From contig NZ_CP099391.1 in the NCBI RefSeq assembly GCF_023913515.1, positions 558,001-622,000 on the forward strand: 64,000 nucleotides of DNA. The letters run 5' to 3'. The DNA comes from Natronococcus sp. CG52. GTDB lineage: Archaea; Halobacteriota; Halobacteria; Halobacteriales; Natrialbaceae. Positions 26,492 through 35,768 of this stretch are shown here, piece by piece (within the stretch, counting starts at the first letter, position 1; each line of letters begins with the position of its first letter). The position numbers and the translations under genes were made by a program. The notes under the pieces are model-generated. The model did no database searches. It was not told where the DNA came from and saw only the letters and a program-made list of their open reading frames with translations.

Positions 26492-26971
26492 CTACTCGAT
26501 CCGGAACGCGACGTCGTGGTTGGAGAGCAACGACCGCATTCGTTCGACGCCACCGCTCGTATCCCAGCCCTGTCCCGTGTAGTGTTTGTACGGGTGACGA
26601 AGCCAGGAGTGCTCGCGGTGGGCGAACACCTCGACGGCGTCGGCCCCGTCTTCGAACAGCGCGACGTGGAGTTGCCACGTTGCGAACGGCGACCGTCGCC
26701 GGACCCAACTGCCACAGGACAGTCGGCCGTCCCTGTGGACCTTCAGTGAGGCGATCGGTTCCGGCGAGAACGACATCGTCTCGAGATCCGAGCGGAACCC
26801 GCGGAGGCCGCGCTGGACGGTCCCGACGTACTCGTCGGGGTGCTGCGTACACTGTGCGAAACCGCCGAGCGGTTCCTTGATTCGGTGGAGGGTCGGGAGG
26901 ACGCGACGACGAACCCGCGTCGTCAGATCGATCGCCTTGCGGGGAGCGTCCTGATCGTCGATCGTTGCCAC
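26492..26971 (-). CDS. Uncharacterised haloarchaeal protein (159 aa)
   Basis: GTG start at 26971 giving MATIDDQDAPRKAID. Rich in aromatic and basic residues in the second half (WQLHVALFEDG, AHREHSWLRHPYKHY). No recognised domain. It stands between the glycosyltransferase and a gap upstream of the next small gene. Confidence 0.6.
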   Translation of the reverse strand: MATIDDQDAPRKAIDLTTRVRRRVLPTLHRIKEPLGGFAQCTQHPDEYVGTVQRGLRGFRSDLETMSFSPEPIASLKVHRDGRLSCGSWVRRRSPFATWQLHVALFEDGADAVEVFAHREHSWLRHPYKHYTGQGWDTSGGVERMRSLLSNHDVAFRIE

Positions 26972-27073
26972 GACTTACCGTACGCGCACGAACGCAAAAT
27001 CGTTGTGGCTTCTGTCGTGTCGACCCCTTTCACTTCCGAGACGCTGGCCGACCGCTCGAGGCACCGCCGGTCG

Positions 27074-27460
27074 CTACAGGTCCTTCAACCGAATTCCGTC
27101 CTCGACGAGCCGTGCGTTTCGCTCCCGCTCCAAGTGGTCACCGAGTTCGTCGTGCTCGTACAGCTGCGCGACCACGTCGGCGTACAGCGTCCGCCACGCG
27201 ATCGCGTAGATCGGCGACTGGCCCCACGCTCGCAGTTCGGGCACCAGTTCGTCGTACGTCTGGTAGCGGTCTTCGAACCGGTCGACCGCCTCGAGGACCC
27301 GCCCCGCGGCCTCGCGGTCGTCGTCGGCTTCCTCGAGCACCCGATTCAACTGTCGCTCCCAGCCGGCGACGGCCTCCTGCATGTCGGCCGCGGCGGCCTC
27401 GTCGTCTTCGGGAAGTCGCTCGAGCAGCGGTTCAGGAACGCCGAGTGTGATCGCTTCCAT
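27074..27460 (-). CDS. Uncharacterised helical protein (128 aa)
   Basis: Starts MEAITLGVPEPLLERLPEDD and continues as mainly acidic helices. No membrane segment or known motif. Ends LVEDGIRLKDL. Confidence 0.6.
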   Translation of the reverse strand: MEAITLGVPEPLLERLPEDDEAAAADMQEAVAGWERQLNRVLEEADDDREAAGRVLEAVDRFEDRYQTYDELVPELRAWGQSPIYAIAWRTLYADVVAQLYEHDELGDHLERERNARLVEDGIRLKDL

Positions 27461-27690
27461 GGGCCGACTGAGGGACGCGATCGGTATGAAACCACTAGCC
27501 GGTCTCGAAGCGCCCTCCGGAGGGCTCCCGGATCGGCGTTCGACCGATTTCGTATCGCGGTATTCGATTTATTGGCCGCGAACGTCGCCGTTCGGTCACC
27601 GGTTCCCGAAGCCGGTGCTGACCCCTCTACCTGCATCTATCGCCACCTCGGGAGAACCGGATCCAGTGGAAACGCTCGAGAACGGCCACC

Positions 27691-28220
27691 TTACGCGTTT
27701 TCGGATCGAGTCCCGCGTGCGGCGTCCGCGTCGCGGGAGTTCGTCCGGTCGGTCCGAGTCGTCGCGACGAGATAGATGCCCGCAGCCATCACGACGCCGC
27801 CGAGGACGAACCGCGGTCCCAGCCGCTCGCCGAGAAACAGCGCGCCGAAGACGGCACCGGCGACGGGTTGGGCGAAGAAAAACGCGGAGACGACGCTCGC
27901 GTCGACGTACTCCCGGCCCTTGTACCAGAGATACCACGCGGCGGCCGTCTCGCCGAGGCCGAGGTAGCAGACGGCGACGACGAGCGCGGTAAAACCGAGC
28001 AGATCTCGTCGGCGAAACGCACGACGCGGACAGGCGAGTCGAACGACGGTCAGCAGCGCGATCGAACCGATCGCGACCCTGACGAACGCGAGCGTTAACG
28101 GGGAACCGCGTCGAATCCCCACTTGATCACGACGTAGAGGCCGCCCCAGAGCGCCGCCGCCAGCAGCGGTGCGAGTGCGAACAGGTACACTCTCCGGTCG
28201 ACGGCGATCGCGTAACACGT
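27691..28220 (-). pseudogene. EamA/DMT transporter, frameshifted with internal deletion
   Basis: Two reading frames make one protein. From about 28190, FALAPLLAAALWGGLYVV is the first membrane segment of an EamA drug/metabolite transporter; that frame stops at TAA just after the GGGG run (28100-28103; CCCC on the coding strand). One extra base would continue it into PLTLAFVRVAIGSIALLT. Downstream, a segment that looks like the third membrane helix runs straight into one that looks like the eighth (LGLGETAAAWYLWYKG, then VDASVVSAFFFAQP), so about 110-130 codons are missing against the ~300-residue family. Likely non-functional. Confidence 0.7.
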
Positions 28221-28302
28221 TCCGTAACACACCTGTTCGTAGTCGCGGCTCGAGAATGGCTGCTCTCGTTAGGATGTTACCCCCGCTAGCGGGCGGGCCC
28301 CG

Positions 28303-29165
28303 TCACTCTCGTTCGTCGGCGACGTCCGACTCGAGGACGTCGGCCGTCGGCGAGAGCAGTTTCGCCTCCGCGCGGCGGAGCGTCTTCGAGACCGCGGCGT
28401 CGGAGATCTCGAACGCCGCCGCCAGCTCGCCGAGGGTCGTCGACCGGGGGACCTCGTAGTAGCCCGCCTCGATCGCGCGGTGGATCGTCTCGCGTTCGGT
28501 CGGCGTCAGGTTACGGGCGGCGTCGAGTACCGTTGCGCCGATCTCGCCCGTCCGGACGTCTTCGAGGACGGTCGCCGGATCGAGTCGCCGCCTGTCGCGG
28601 ACGACGAACTCGTCGTGAGCCTCGAGGGCCTCGAGCGCGCTCTCGACTGCGGCCTCGTCGTCGAACCCGATCTCCCAGCGCTCGCTGCCGTCGACGTTTC
28701 TGAACGGACCGGTGAGGTACGCGTCGTGAGCGACGACCGCGCCTATCGAGCGAGTCGTTCCCATCGTGAGTCGCGCTCGCGCGTTCGTCCCCTGTTTCGC
28801 GAGCAACTCGAACGATCCGTTTCCGGGTGAGAGCGGATGGTCTCGAGCCCGCGTTCGACGGTTCGCCGATCCTCGCCTTCGGCCAGGACTCGCAACTCGA
28901 GCCGAGAGTCGTCGCGATGGTAGTGCCAGTGGGGCGTGACGAACGCGACCTCGAACCCGGCGCTCGCCGCGCTCAGCGGGCAGTTTCCCTGGCGCACCGA
29001 GAGCTCGAGACTGATCGTACGCGATCCACAGTCCGGACCGTCAACCCAGTTGCGGAACTGGCAGGATACGGTTTCGCTCCAGGGCACCCGGGGCACTGCA
29101 AACGCTGCCGGCGGGAGACGATTCTCGCGTGGTTTCGTTCCTTCGACCCAATCAATAAACGTCAT
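28303..29165 (-). pseudogene. Bat-type HTH_10 regulator with a frameshift
   Basis: The N-terminal part (MTFIDWVEGTKPRENR... from ATG 29163-29165) and the C-terminal part (TMGTTRSIGAVV... to an HTH_10 with AAFEISDAAVSKTLRRAE) lie in different frames and join at about 28811-28818, where a single missing base would restore RSHPETDR to FELLAKQ. Full length would be about 287 residues, normal for this family. It is divergent from the orc1/cdc6 gene. May be a real pseudogene or a sequencing slip. Confidence 0.7.
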
Positions 29166-29241
29166 AGTACGATACAAAACTCTCGGAAATTTCGGAAGCG
29201 CTACGCCGTAACTTAAGTCGTCGTATCCGGAATAACGACCC

Positions 29242-30249
29242 GTGATCGTCGACGGGCGCATCCTGCGCGAGGATTTCGTTCCGAGCGAGGTGGTCCACCG
29301 CCACGACGAGGTGAACCTCCTCTCGGAGACCCTCGAGCCGCTGGTATCCGACGGCCGACCGAATCCGTCGTTTCTCTTCGGCCCGACGGGGGTCGGCAAG
29401 ACCTGTATCGCGCGGTACACGCTGGGACAGCTCCGCGAACAGGTTCCGACGGTACGGATCGCGTACGTCAACTGCTGGCAGGAGTACACCCGGTTTCGGG
29501 TCCTCTACGGCGTGCTCGAGGCGGTCGACCGGGCGGTCGATATCCATCGCACGACGCCGAAAGACGAGTTGTTCCAGCGGCTGGCCGCGTGCGACGAGCA
29601 GCCGATCGTCGTCATCCTCGACGAGGTCGACCAGCTCGAGGAGACGGCGGCCCTCTACGATCTTCACCGCCTTCCGCAGGTCTCGCTCGTGTTGATCGCC
29701 AACCGCGAGGAGGAACTGTTCGCGAGTTTCGACGACCGCGTTCGGTCGCGCCTGCGTGCCGGGACCCGGGTCCGCTTCGACCGCTACGGCACCGACGAAC
29801 TCGTCGCGATCCTCCGGGAACGAACCGAAAAGGCGCTCGAGCCGAACGTCGTAACCGGCGCGCAACTCGAGCGGATCGCCGACGCCGCGTCCGGCGACGC
29901 CCGCGTCGGGATCGGCGTGCTCCGTTCGGCCGCGCGTCGGGCGGAGCGCGAACGGTGTGAGGTGATCACGGACGAGGCGCTCGAAGCGGCGATACCGGAC
30001 GCCAGGACGGAGATCAGGCGAAAAACCGTAGAGGGGTTGATCGAGCACCAGCGCGTGCTGTACGACGTGATCGACGAGAACGGGGAGATCGAACCGGGCG
30101 CGCTCTACGACGAGTACGAACGGCGAGTCGAGGCGCCGAAGAGCAACCGAACGCTGCGAAACTACCTGACGAAGATGGTCCACTACGACCTCATCGCCGC
30201 GGTCGGCGAACGTGGAGGGCGAACCTACCGACTCGTCGACGACGAGTAG
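29242..30249 (+). CDS. Orc1/Cdc6-family AAA+ ATPase
   Basis: The 335-residue protein has Walker A GPTGVGKT, Walker B VVILDEVDQ, sensor motif LVLIANRE, an AAA+ lid (GDARVGIGVLRSAARRAE) and a C-terminal winged helix (TLRNYLTKMVHYDLIAAV). This is the architecture of archaeal origin-recognition proteins. Haloarchaea carry many paralogues and only some sit at active origins. I looked for origin recognition boxes on both sides and saw none that I would defend. Starts at GTG 29242. Confidence 0.9.
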   Translation: MIVDGRILREDFVPSEVVHRHDEVNLLSETLEPLVSDGRPNPSFLFGPTGVGKTCIARYTLGQLREQVPTVRIAYVNCWQEYTRFRVLYGVLEAVDRAVDIHRTTPKDELFQRLAACDEQPIVVILDEVDQLEETAALYDLHRLPQVSLVLIANREEELFASFDDRVRSRLRAGTRVRFDRYGTDELVAILRERTEKALEPNVVTGAQLERIADAASGDARVGIGVLRSAARRAERERCEVITDEALEAAIPDARTEIRRKTVEGLIEHQRVLYDVIDENGEIEPGALYDEYERRVEAPKSNRTLRNYLTKMVHYDLIAAVGERGGRTYRLVDDE

Positions 30250-30529
30250 CGTCGACGGTCGTTCCGCTCGTCTGGCAGGTAGACCGTACGTATATCCGTC
30301 TTCACTGAGAAAGGGATACGTGAACGACGCATCTTGGCCCGTAAGCTAACTACCCGTAGCGAGATATACGCCGACTCGAACGCCGAGATCCGACCGTCTC
30401 GGCGGTCCGTAGCACGCCCTCACGAGCGATGCTGCTCCGGCGCATTCGACGGTGCGATGGGCCCCCTCGTCGCTCTTTCACCTTCCGAAACCGAAGCAGA
30501 GACGACCGTCATATTCGAACTGAAGACCA

Positions 30530-30997
30530 ATGAGTAAGTCAGGACAGCACTCTCCCGAACCAGCACAGCTTCTCCTGGTCGAGGACAATCCGGGTGACGT
30601 TCGCCTGACCAGAGAGGCGTTCAAGCAAGGACGTATCGAGAACGACTTGCACACCGTCTCGGACGGCAGCGAAGCACTCGATTTCCTCCACCAGCGGGGC
30701 GAGTATACGGACGCTCCGCGCCCCGACCTCGTCCTCCTCGATCTCAACCTCCCTCGCAAGGACGGCGAGGAGGTTCTCGAAGAGCTCAAGGACGACTCCG
30801 AACTCCGCTCGATACCGATCATCGTGTTGACGAGCTCGCGAGCCGAGGAGGACGTCGTCAGATCGTACGAACTGCACGCGAACGCGTATCTCACGAAGCC
30901 GGTCGACCCGGACGAGTTCATCGAAACCGTCCGTGCCTTCGAGAAGTTCTGGTTCTCAGTGGTGCGACTACCGCCCGAGGGTGAGCCCCATGAGTGA
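30530..30997 (+). CDS. Single-domain response regulator (Rcp1-like)
   Basis: A 155-residue receiver domain with the acidic pair VEDNPGDV, phospho-acceptor LLDLNLPRKDG, and the Lys switch YLTKPVD. No output domain, so it would relay phosphate or regulate a kinase. Its last codons overlap by 8 nt the start of the next gene, another receiver protein. No histidine kinase is next to it; the closest one is 20 kb upstream. Confidence 0.9.
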   Translation: MSKSGQHSPEPAQLLLVEDNPGDVRLTREAFKQGRIENDLHTVSDGSEALDFLHQRGEYTDAPRPDLVLLDLNLPRKDGEEVLEELKDDSELRSIPIIVLTSSRAEEDVVRSYELHANAYLTKPVDPDEFIETVRAFEKFWFSVVRLPPEGEPHE

Positions 30998-32690
30998 CAG
31001 CAAGACGCAGTCGAAAGCCGACGAGAGCGACTCCGACGGGGACGCCGGAGCGACGCTCGATCTGCTGTTAATCGAGGATAATCCGGGCGACGCACGGCTG
31101 ATCCAGGAGATGCTCGGGGACGCGACGGAGCTCACACAGCGCGTCAACCCCGAGGAGTCGACGAGCCAGGCGCCGACCGTCGTCCACGAGAACCGTCTCG
31201 AGGACGGACTCGAGACCCTCGAATCCGCGTCTACCGACCTCGTTCTGCTCGACTTGAACCTGCCTGACAGCCGAGGGCTCGAGACCCTCGAGACGGTTAG
31301 CGACGCGACCGAGGAGGCGCCGATCGTCGTGTTTACCGGCGTCAGCGACCAGGAGGTCGGCGTCCAGGCGATTCAAAGCGGCGCCCAGGACTTCCTCGTC
31401 AAGGACGAGGTCACCAGCGAACTGCTGGTCCGGACGATCCATCACGCCATCGAGCGGGCTCACCAGGAGCGCGAGCGCCGACGCCAGCGCGAGCAGCTCG
31501 AGGCGCTCAACCGACTCAACCGGATCGGCCACGACATCACCCACGCGGTGATCACGACGGAGACGCGCGCGGAGCTCGAACAGCAGGTCTGTGACCGTCT
31601 CGTCGATGACGACGGCTACCGCTTCGCGTGGATCGGCGGCGTCAACCCCGGAAGCGACCGCATCGAACCGAAGGCGGCGGCCGGCGTCGAGGAGGGGTAT
31701 CTCGACGAGGTGGAGATCACCACCGACGAGAACGCGGACAGCGGACGGGGCCCCTCAGGGACGGCGATTCGGACCGGCGAGGTCCAGATCGCACAGGACA
31801 CGCAGACCGACTCGACGTTCGAGCCGTGGCGGGAGGCGGCTCGCGAACGCGGCTACCGCTCGTCGGCGTCGATCCCGATCGTCCACGAAGACCTCGTCTA
31901 CGGCGTGCTGAACGTCTACTCCGGCTCGACGGATTCGTTTACGAACGCCGAGGCGACGATCCTCTCGCGGATCGGCGACGTCATCGCCCACGCGATCACC
32001 GCGATCGAACGGAAGGACGCGCTGGTGAGCGACGCCGTCATCGAACTCGAGTTCCGGATCGAGGAGATGGCCGAGGAACTGATTGCGCTCTCGACGGCCG
32101 AATCGTGTACGATCGAGTTCAACCAGATGATCCACGGTGACGAGACGCTGCTGGTCTACGGCTCCGCTCACGACGTCTCACAGGAGACCTTCCAGGAAGC
32201 GGTCGCGAAGACCGACGGAATCAGCGACCTCCGTATCCTCTCGGCCAGGCGGGACTACTTCGAGTTCGAACTGGTGGCCCCGACCGCCGTCTCGCTGTTC
32301 GAGACGATCGCAACCCACGGCGGGCGGGTCGACTCGGCGACGATCGCGGACGGCGAGTTCCGGTTCGTCGTCGAACTCCCGCGCGGGCGGGACACCCGCC
32401 AGATGATCGAACTGCTCAAGGAACAGCGGTCGGATCTCACCTACCTCGCACAGCGCACCACCGAGCGCAGCGACCGATCGGACTCCGGTTCGGCGTCGGT
32501 TCTCGAGAGCGATCTCACGGAGAAACAGCGGGCGGCTCTCGAGACGGCGTACTTCGCGGGCTACTTCGACTGGCCCCGAGAAAGCACGGGCGAGGAGATC
32601 GCCGAACGCCTCGGCATCTCGCCGGCGACCTTCAACCAGCATCTGCGGACCTCGGAGCGGAAGTTCTTCGACTCGGTGCTCGGCGAGTAG
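30990..32690 (+). CDS. Receiver-GAF-HTH_10 Bat-type regulator
   Basis: The 566-residue protein starts at ATG 30990. Its order is receiver (about 25-150; LIEDNPGDAR, VLLDLNLPDS, FLVKDEV), a coiled linker rich in Arg/Gln, a GAF domain (about 185-350), a Bat-type region, and a C-terminal HTH_10 (ISPATFNQHLRTSE). It is a phosphorylation- and ligand-dependent transcription factor by architecture. Overlap with the single receiver gene makes a co-translated pair. Confidence 0.87.
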   Translation: MSDSKTQSKADESDSDGDAGATLDLLLIEDNPGDARLIQEMLGDATELTQRVNPEESTSQAPTVVHENRLEDGLETLESASTDLVLLDLNLPDSRGLETLETVSDATEEAPIVVFTGVSDQEVGVQAIQSGAQDFLVKDEVTSELLVRTIHHAIERAHQERERRRQREQLEALNRLNRIGHDITHAVITTETRAELEQQVCDRLVDDDGYRFAWIGGVNPGSDRIEPKAAAGVEEGYLDEVEITTDENADSGRGPSGTAIRTGEVQIAQDTQTDSTFEPWREAARERGYRSSASIPIVHEDLVYGVLNVYSGSTDSFTNAEATILSRIGDVIAHAITAIERKDALVSDAVIELEFRIEEMAEELIALSTAESCTIEFNQMIHGDETLLVYGSAHDVSQETFQEAVAKTDGISDLRILSARRDYFEFELVAPTAVSLFETIATHGGRVDSATIADGEFRFVVELPRGRDTRQMIELLKEQRSDLTYLAQRTTERSDRSDSGSASVLESDLTEKQRAALETAYFAGYFDWPRESTGEEIAERLGISPATFNQHLRTSERKFFDSVLGE

Positions 32691-32771
32691 CCGAACCGAC
32701 GCCGCCGGATTTCGGTAGCGTCGATCGATTTCTCTCGAGCGTGTTGCACGCAGGTCAAACGAGTATCGAAT

Positions 32772-32918
32772 CGGATTGACTGAACCACGTTGCGGTGGCG
32801 CGCGCCGATCGACGGTGAGCGGACAGCGAACCGTGGATCACAATCGTGCGAGGGATGAGTGAGGGAACGGAGTGACCAAACGAATCGGCTGGGGAGGGCG
32901 TGGCCAATCCGTGTTGCC
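32772..32918 (+). repeat. Repeat family 2, copy 1
   Basis: Runs from about TGACTGAACCACGTTGC through GCGGTGGCGCGCGC, the core GCGAGGGATGAGTGAGGGAA and GGGGAGGGCGTGG to CAATCCGTGTTGCC. Related copies are at 34680-34881 (same strand) and 35552-35705 (opposite strand). No coding sense is seen. It occupies the 364-nt gap between the convergent receiver-HTH_10 and LLM genes; nothing else is evident there. Confidence 0.75.
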
Positions 32919-33054
32919 GGGAACGGTCGCATATTCGATTCTCTCGACCCTTCACAACGAAGTAATCCAGTCAACGAACGTACCGCCGTAAGGGTAATCG
33001 AACGAACCGGTAGCCCTCTCCGAGCCGACTCACGCTTCTAGAGCCGTTCGGAAG

Positions 33055-34079
33055 TTAGCGTCCCTCGAGGCCAACCGCCTCGGCGAGCAGTTCGTGCGAG
33101 CGGATCACGTCGTCGTGGTCGGCGATGAGGTTCTGGACGATGACGTCGTCGACACCGACCCTCTCAGTTAGCTGCTCGAGCAGGTCCTGCATCGTCTCCG
33201 GATTCCCCGAAATCGACCGCGGCCACTCGCCCTCCGGAAGCGGATTCGGCGTCGGGTCCGGAACGCCGCCGAGTTCGTCGATCGCCTCCTCGACCGGCGG
33301 CAGCGAGCCGACGACGCCCTGCTGCATGCGCTTGTAGGAGGCCTCTGCGGTCGCCCGAAGCCGCGCTGCCTCCTGGTCGGTCTCGGCACAGGCCGCGTTC
33401 ACCGCGAGCATCCCCTGCGGTTCGTCAGGGCCGGCGCCGAACGCCGATGGTTCGAACTGTTCTCGGTAGGTCTCGAAGGCCTCTGTCGCCAGATGCGGTC
33501 TGATGAACGCGGCGAAGCAGTACCGAAGGCCGAACTTTCCGGCGATCTCGGCGCTCGAGGGGCTGGAACCGAGCACCCACACTTCGGGGACATCGTCGGC
33601 CGAGCGAGCCGGATCTCGGCGTACGGGTGCTCGTCGTCGAAGCCGTCGTAGAGGTGGCTCACGGCGGCCTCGATCTTCTCGGCGTGGTCCCGGTCGGGAT
33701 TACGCTTGCGTCGCTCGGTCCCCAGCGCGCGGTCGACGGCGGGCATCCCCGTCGCGCGACCGAGACCGAGGTCGACCCGGCCGGGCGCAAGCGCGTCTAG
33801 CGAGCTGAACGTCTCGGCGACCTTGAACGGGCTGTAGTGGTTGAGCAGGACGGTGCCGGAGCCGACCCGGATCTCGTTCGTTTTCGCGGCGAGGTGGGCG
33901 ATCAGCACCTCCGGCGTCGTGCTCGCGATCGAGTCGGCCAGCCCGTGGTGTTCGGCCGCCCAGAACCGCGAGTAGCCCAACTGCTCAGCGATTCGAGCGA
34001 GCTCGGTGGTGTGCTCGTAGGCCTCGGTCGCGCTCTCCCCGTCGCGAACGGGCGCCAGATCGACGATCGAGAGGTTCAC
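33055..34079 (-). pseudogene. LLM-class flavin-dependent monooxygenase, frameshifted
   Basis: The N-terminal two thirds (LDALAPGRVDLGLGRATG is the luciferase-like family signature) and the C-terminal third (VWVLGSSPSSAEIAGK onward) lie in different frames and join at about 33597-33606, where one missing base in a CGGCC context would restore RLAR to DDVPEVWVLGSS. Full length would be about 341 residues, typical of the bacterial luciferase-like MsnO8 type. FMN- or F420-dependent oxidation was the likely role. Either recently inactivated or a sequencing slip. Confidence 0.75.
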
Positions 34080-34186
34080 GACGAACGGTCGGGGCGCGGA
34101 CTGAATAACCGTTCGGCTCGAGCCGGCGCGCGGTCTCGTCGGGCGAACGAGCAGCTATTCACGTGTCTGAAATCGTACCATTTCGT

Positions 34187-34456
34187 ATGGGAACGAAATC
34201 GGACGGTGGGGAGCCGATCGAGGCGGACCGCGAGGAGCTCTACGCCGTCGTCCGCGCCGCCGTCAAGGACGCGATGCTCGACGTGGCCAGCACCGTCGCG
34301 CTGCTCGGACTCGCGCTCCCGTTCGTCGCGACGGGCGCCCGGGGGCTGCTCGAGGCAACCGGGACGACCGGCGCGGCCGTCACCCTCGCGCTCGTCGCCC
34401 TCGGCTTCGTGATCGCCGCGGTCGCACTCGGTCTCGTCCCGTCGATCCGCGAGTGA
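34187..34456 (+). CDS. Small two-segment membrane protein
   Basis: An 89-residue protein, MGTKSDGGEPIEADREE start, with an acidic N-terminus and two hydrophobic helices (about 35-52 and 62-84). No family recognised. A start 8 codons earlier (34163) is possible. Confidence 0.65.
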   Translation: MGTKSDGGEPIEADREELYAVVRAAVKDAMLDVASTVALLGLALPFVATGARGLLEATGTTGAAVTLALVALGFVIAAVALGLVPSIRE

Positions 34457-34508
34457 ACTGTCAGGTGTCGTCGAAACGGCTACTCCGTTGTGGAGGGTAC
34501 GACAGGCT

Positions 34509-34616
34509 GTGACCGATCGGTCCGATGCGGATCGACTCGAGTGCGAGTACTGCGGCTCGCGAGTCCCTGCGCCGATCTACCGCGAGCACCTGCTGAAGGA
34601 GTGTCCGGGACGCTAA
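34509..34616 (+). CDS. 35-residue C2HC zinc-finger micro-protein
   Basis: GTG at 34509 opens MTDRSDADRLECEYCGSRV and ends REHLLKECPGR: CxxC, then His and Cys spaced as in a C2HC/UBZ-like finger. The spacing is too regular for chance in a 35-codon ORF, and haloarchaea encode many such micro-proteins. Function unknown. It lies just before repeat family 2 copy 2. Confidence 0.6.
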   Translation: MTDRSDADRLECEYCGSRVPAPIYREHLLKECPGR

Positions 34617-34679
34617 CAGCGATTGGTACTGCAGGTACCTGGATGAGTGAGGATTCGGATTGCCAGTTCGAACTATCCA

Positions 34680-34881
34680 AGCGACGCTGCGGTGGCGCGC
34701 GCTGTCGATCGGCTCGAGCGAAGCGAGGTGAGAGCATGCGAGCACCTCGAAAAACGAGCGGTGACCGGCAGGAACCGCGAGTACAGCGAAGCTCGATCGA
34801 CGATACCGTACGAGGGATGAGCGAACGCCGGAAGGCGTGAGCGAATCGGTTGGGGAATGCGTGGCGAATCCGTCTTGTCGG
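34680..34881 (+). repeat. Repeat family 2, copy 2
   Basis: From GCGACGCTGCGGTGGCGCGC to GGCGAATCCGTCTTGTCGG. It shares the cores CGAGGGATGAGCGAACGCC and GCGTGAGCGAATCGGTTGGG with copy 3. Longer in the middle than copy 1 (about 50 bp extra). With the AT-rich start of the RidA cassette it fills the 445-nt gap before the RidA gene; nothing else is seen there. Confidence 0.75.
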
Positions 34882-35028
34882 TCCGAATAGAACGTTTAGG
34901 TTTCCATCGGTCTCTCTCAAAAGCAAGTTTGTACGGAAGTACGTCGTCTCAAACAGATTTGAGTCAACGTTTTCAGTCCGTTACGTAGAGGGTGCAAATG
35001 GAACGACGGACAAAACGGAAGTCTACCC

Positions 35029-35037
35029 TAAATATAT
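35029..35037 (+). promoter_or_regulatory. TATA box for the RidA-like gene
   Basis: TAAATATAT ends 24 nt before the ATG at 35062, the correct spacing for a leaderless haloarchaeal transcript. Confidence 0.5.
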
Positions 35038-35061
35038 GTTATAACAATTACTGGTGCAGAT

Positions 35062-35502
35062 ATGGAAAAGATCATACTCGGCCCGGCAATGGGAGAATTG
35101 GATGACGGGAGCGATCCAGCGATGTCTATTGGCGTCGCCACTGAGTGTGCTTCAGGAATTGATGTTTCACTTCCGGGTTTAATCTATCCAGACGGGAATA
35201 CAATTGAACAGGCAAAGGGCATGTTTGAGATCATTGAAGAGATCATCGTGGACGATCTGAATGGGTGTCTTGCTGATATAACTCTTCTTCGTCTATATGT
35301 TCGTGACGACGTGTTCACGACAGAACTCCGTCAGAATCTCCACGAACTACGACATGATCTGTTTGAGTATCCGGCTTTTCCCGCAGCAACGATGGTCGGT
35401 GTCTCTCAACTCGTTCATGAGGATGCCACTATCGAGATCGAAGTAGAAGCCCTCATTCCGGAAGGGGAGTGGGATAAAACCATCATAACTCCAGAAGAGT
35501 GA
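35062..35502 (+). CDS. RidA/YjgF-family protein, AT-rich and likely acquired
   Basis: At 146 residues it has the RidA trimer-fold pattern, with LRLYVRDD and then ELRHDLFEYPAFPAATMVGV and VEALIP at the end. RidA proteins hydrolyse reactive enamine/imine intermediates; some homologues lack the catalytic Arg, and here the Arg in that area is not certain. Codon use is far more AT-rich than in the neighbours. The gene lies between family 2 repeats in opposite orientation, which marks it as an acquired cassette (inference). Confidence 0.75.
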   Translation: MEKIILGPAMGELDDGSDPAMSIGVATECASGIDVSLPGLIYPDGNTIEQAKGMFEIIEEIIVDDLNGCLADITLLRLYVRDDVFTTELRQNLHELRHDLFEYPAFPAATMVGVSQLVHEDATIEIEVEALIPEGEWDKTIITPEE

Positions 35503-35551
35503 GACTTTTATAGTCACTCTGTGCTTCACCTGTACGTAACGCGCTTACACT

Positions 35552-35705
35552 GGCAACACGGATTCGCCACGCCCTCCCCAACCGATTCGCTCACGCCTTC
35601 CGGCGTTCGCTCATCCCTCGCACAGTTTCGGACGACGGCTCGCGCCTCGCTGCGCTCGCCGTCGTCCAGCGCGCGCCACCACAACGTGGTCAGATCGGTT
35701 CGCGA
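35552..35705 (-). repeat. Repeat family 2, copy 3 (inverted)
   Basis: The reverse complement of this stretch reads from about CGAACCGATCTGACCACGTTG to TGGCGAATCCGTGTTGCC and matches copy 2 almost throughout its core. It faces copy 2 across the RidA gene and separates RidA from the convergent arcS gene. Confidence 0.75.
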
Positions 35706-35768
35706 AAACCTCAAAGACGGAACCGAACTGCGAGTTCCCGACGACGGGCCGTGAAAAAGCGACGACCG

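Noticed and set aside
29166-29241. Origin of replication next to Orc1/Cdc6
   Set aside because: CTCGGAAATTTCGG is partly symmetric, but there is no repeated recognition-box sequence or AT-rich unwinding region I could defend.
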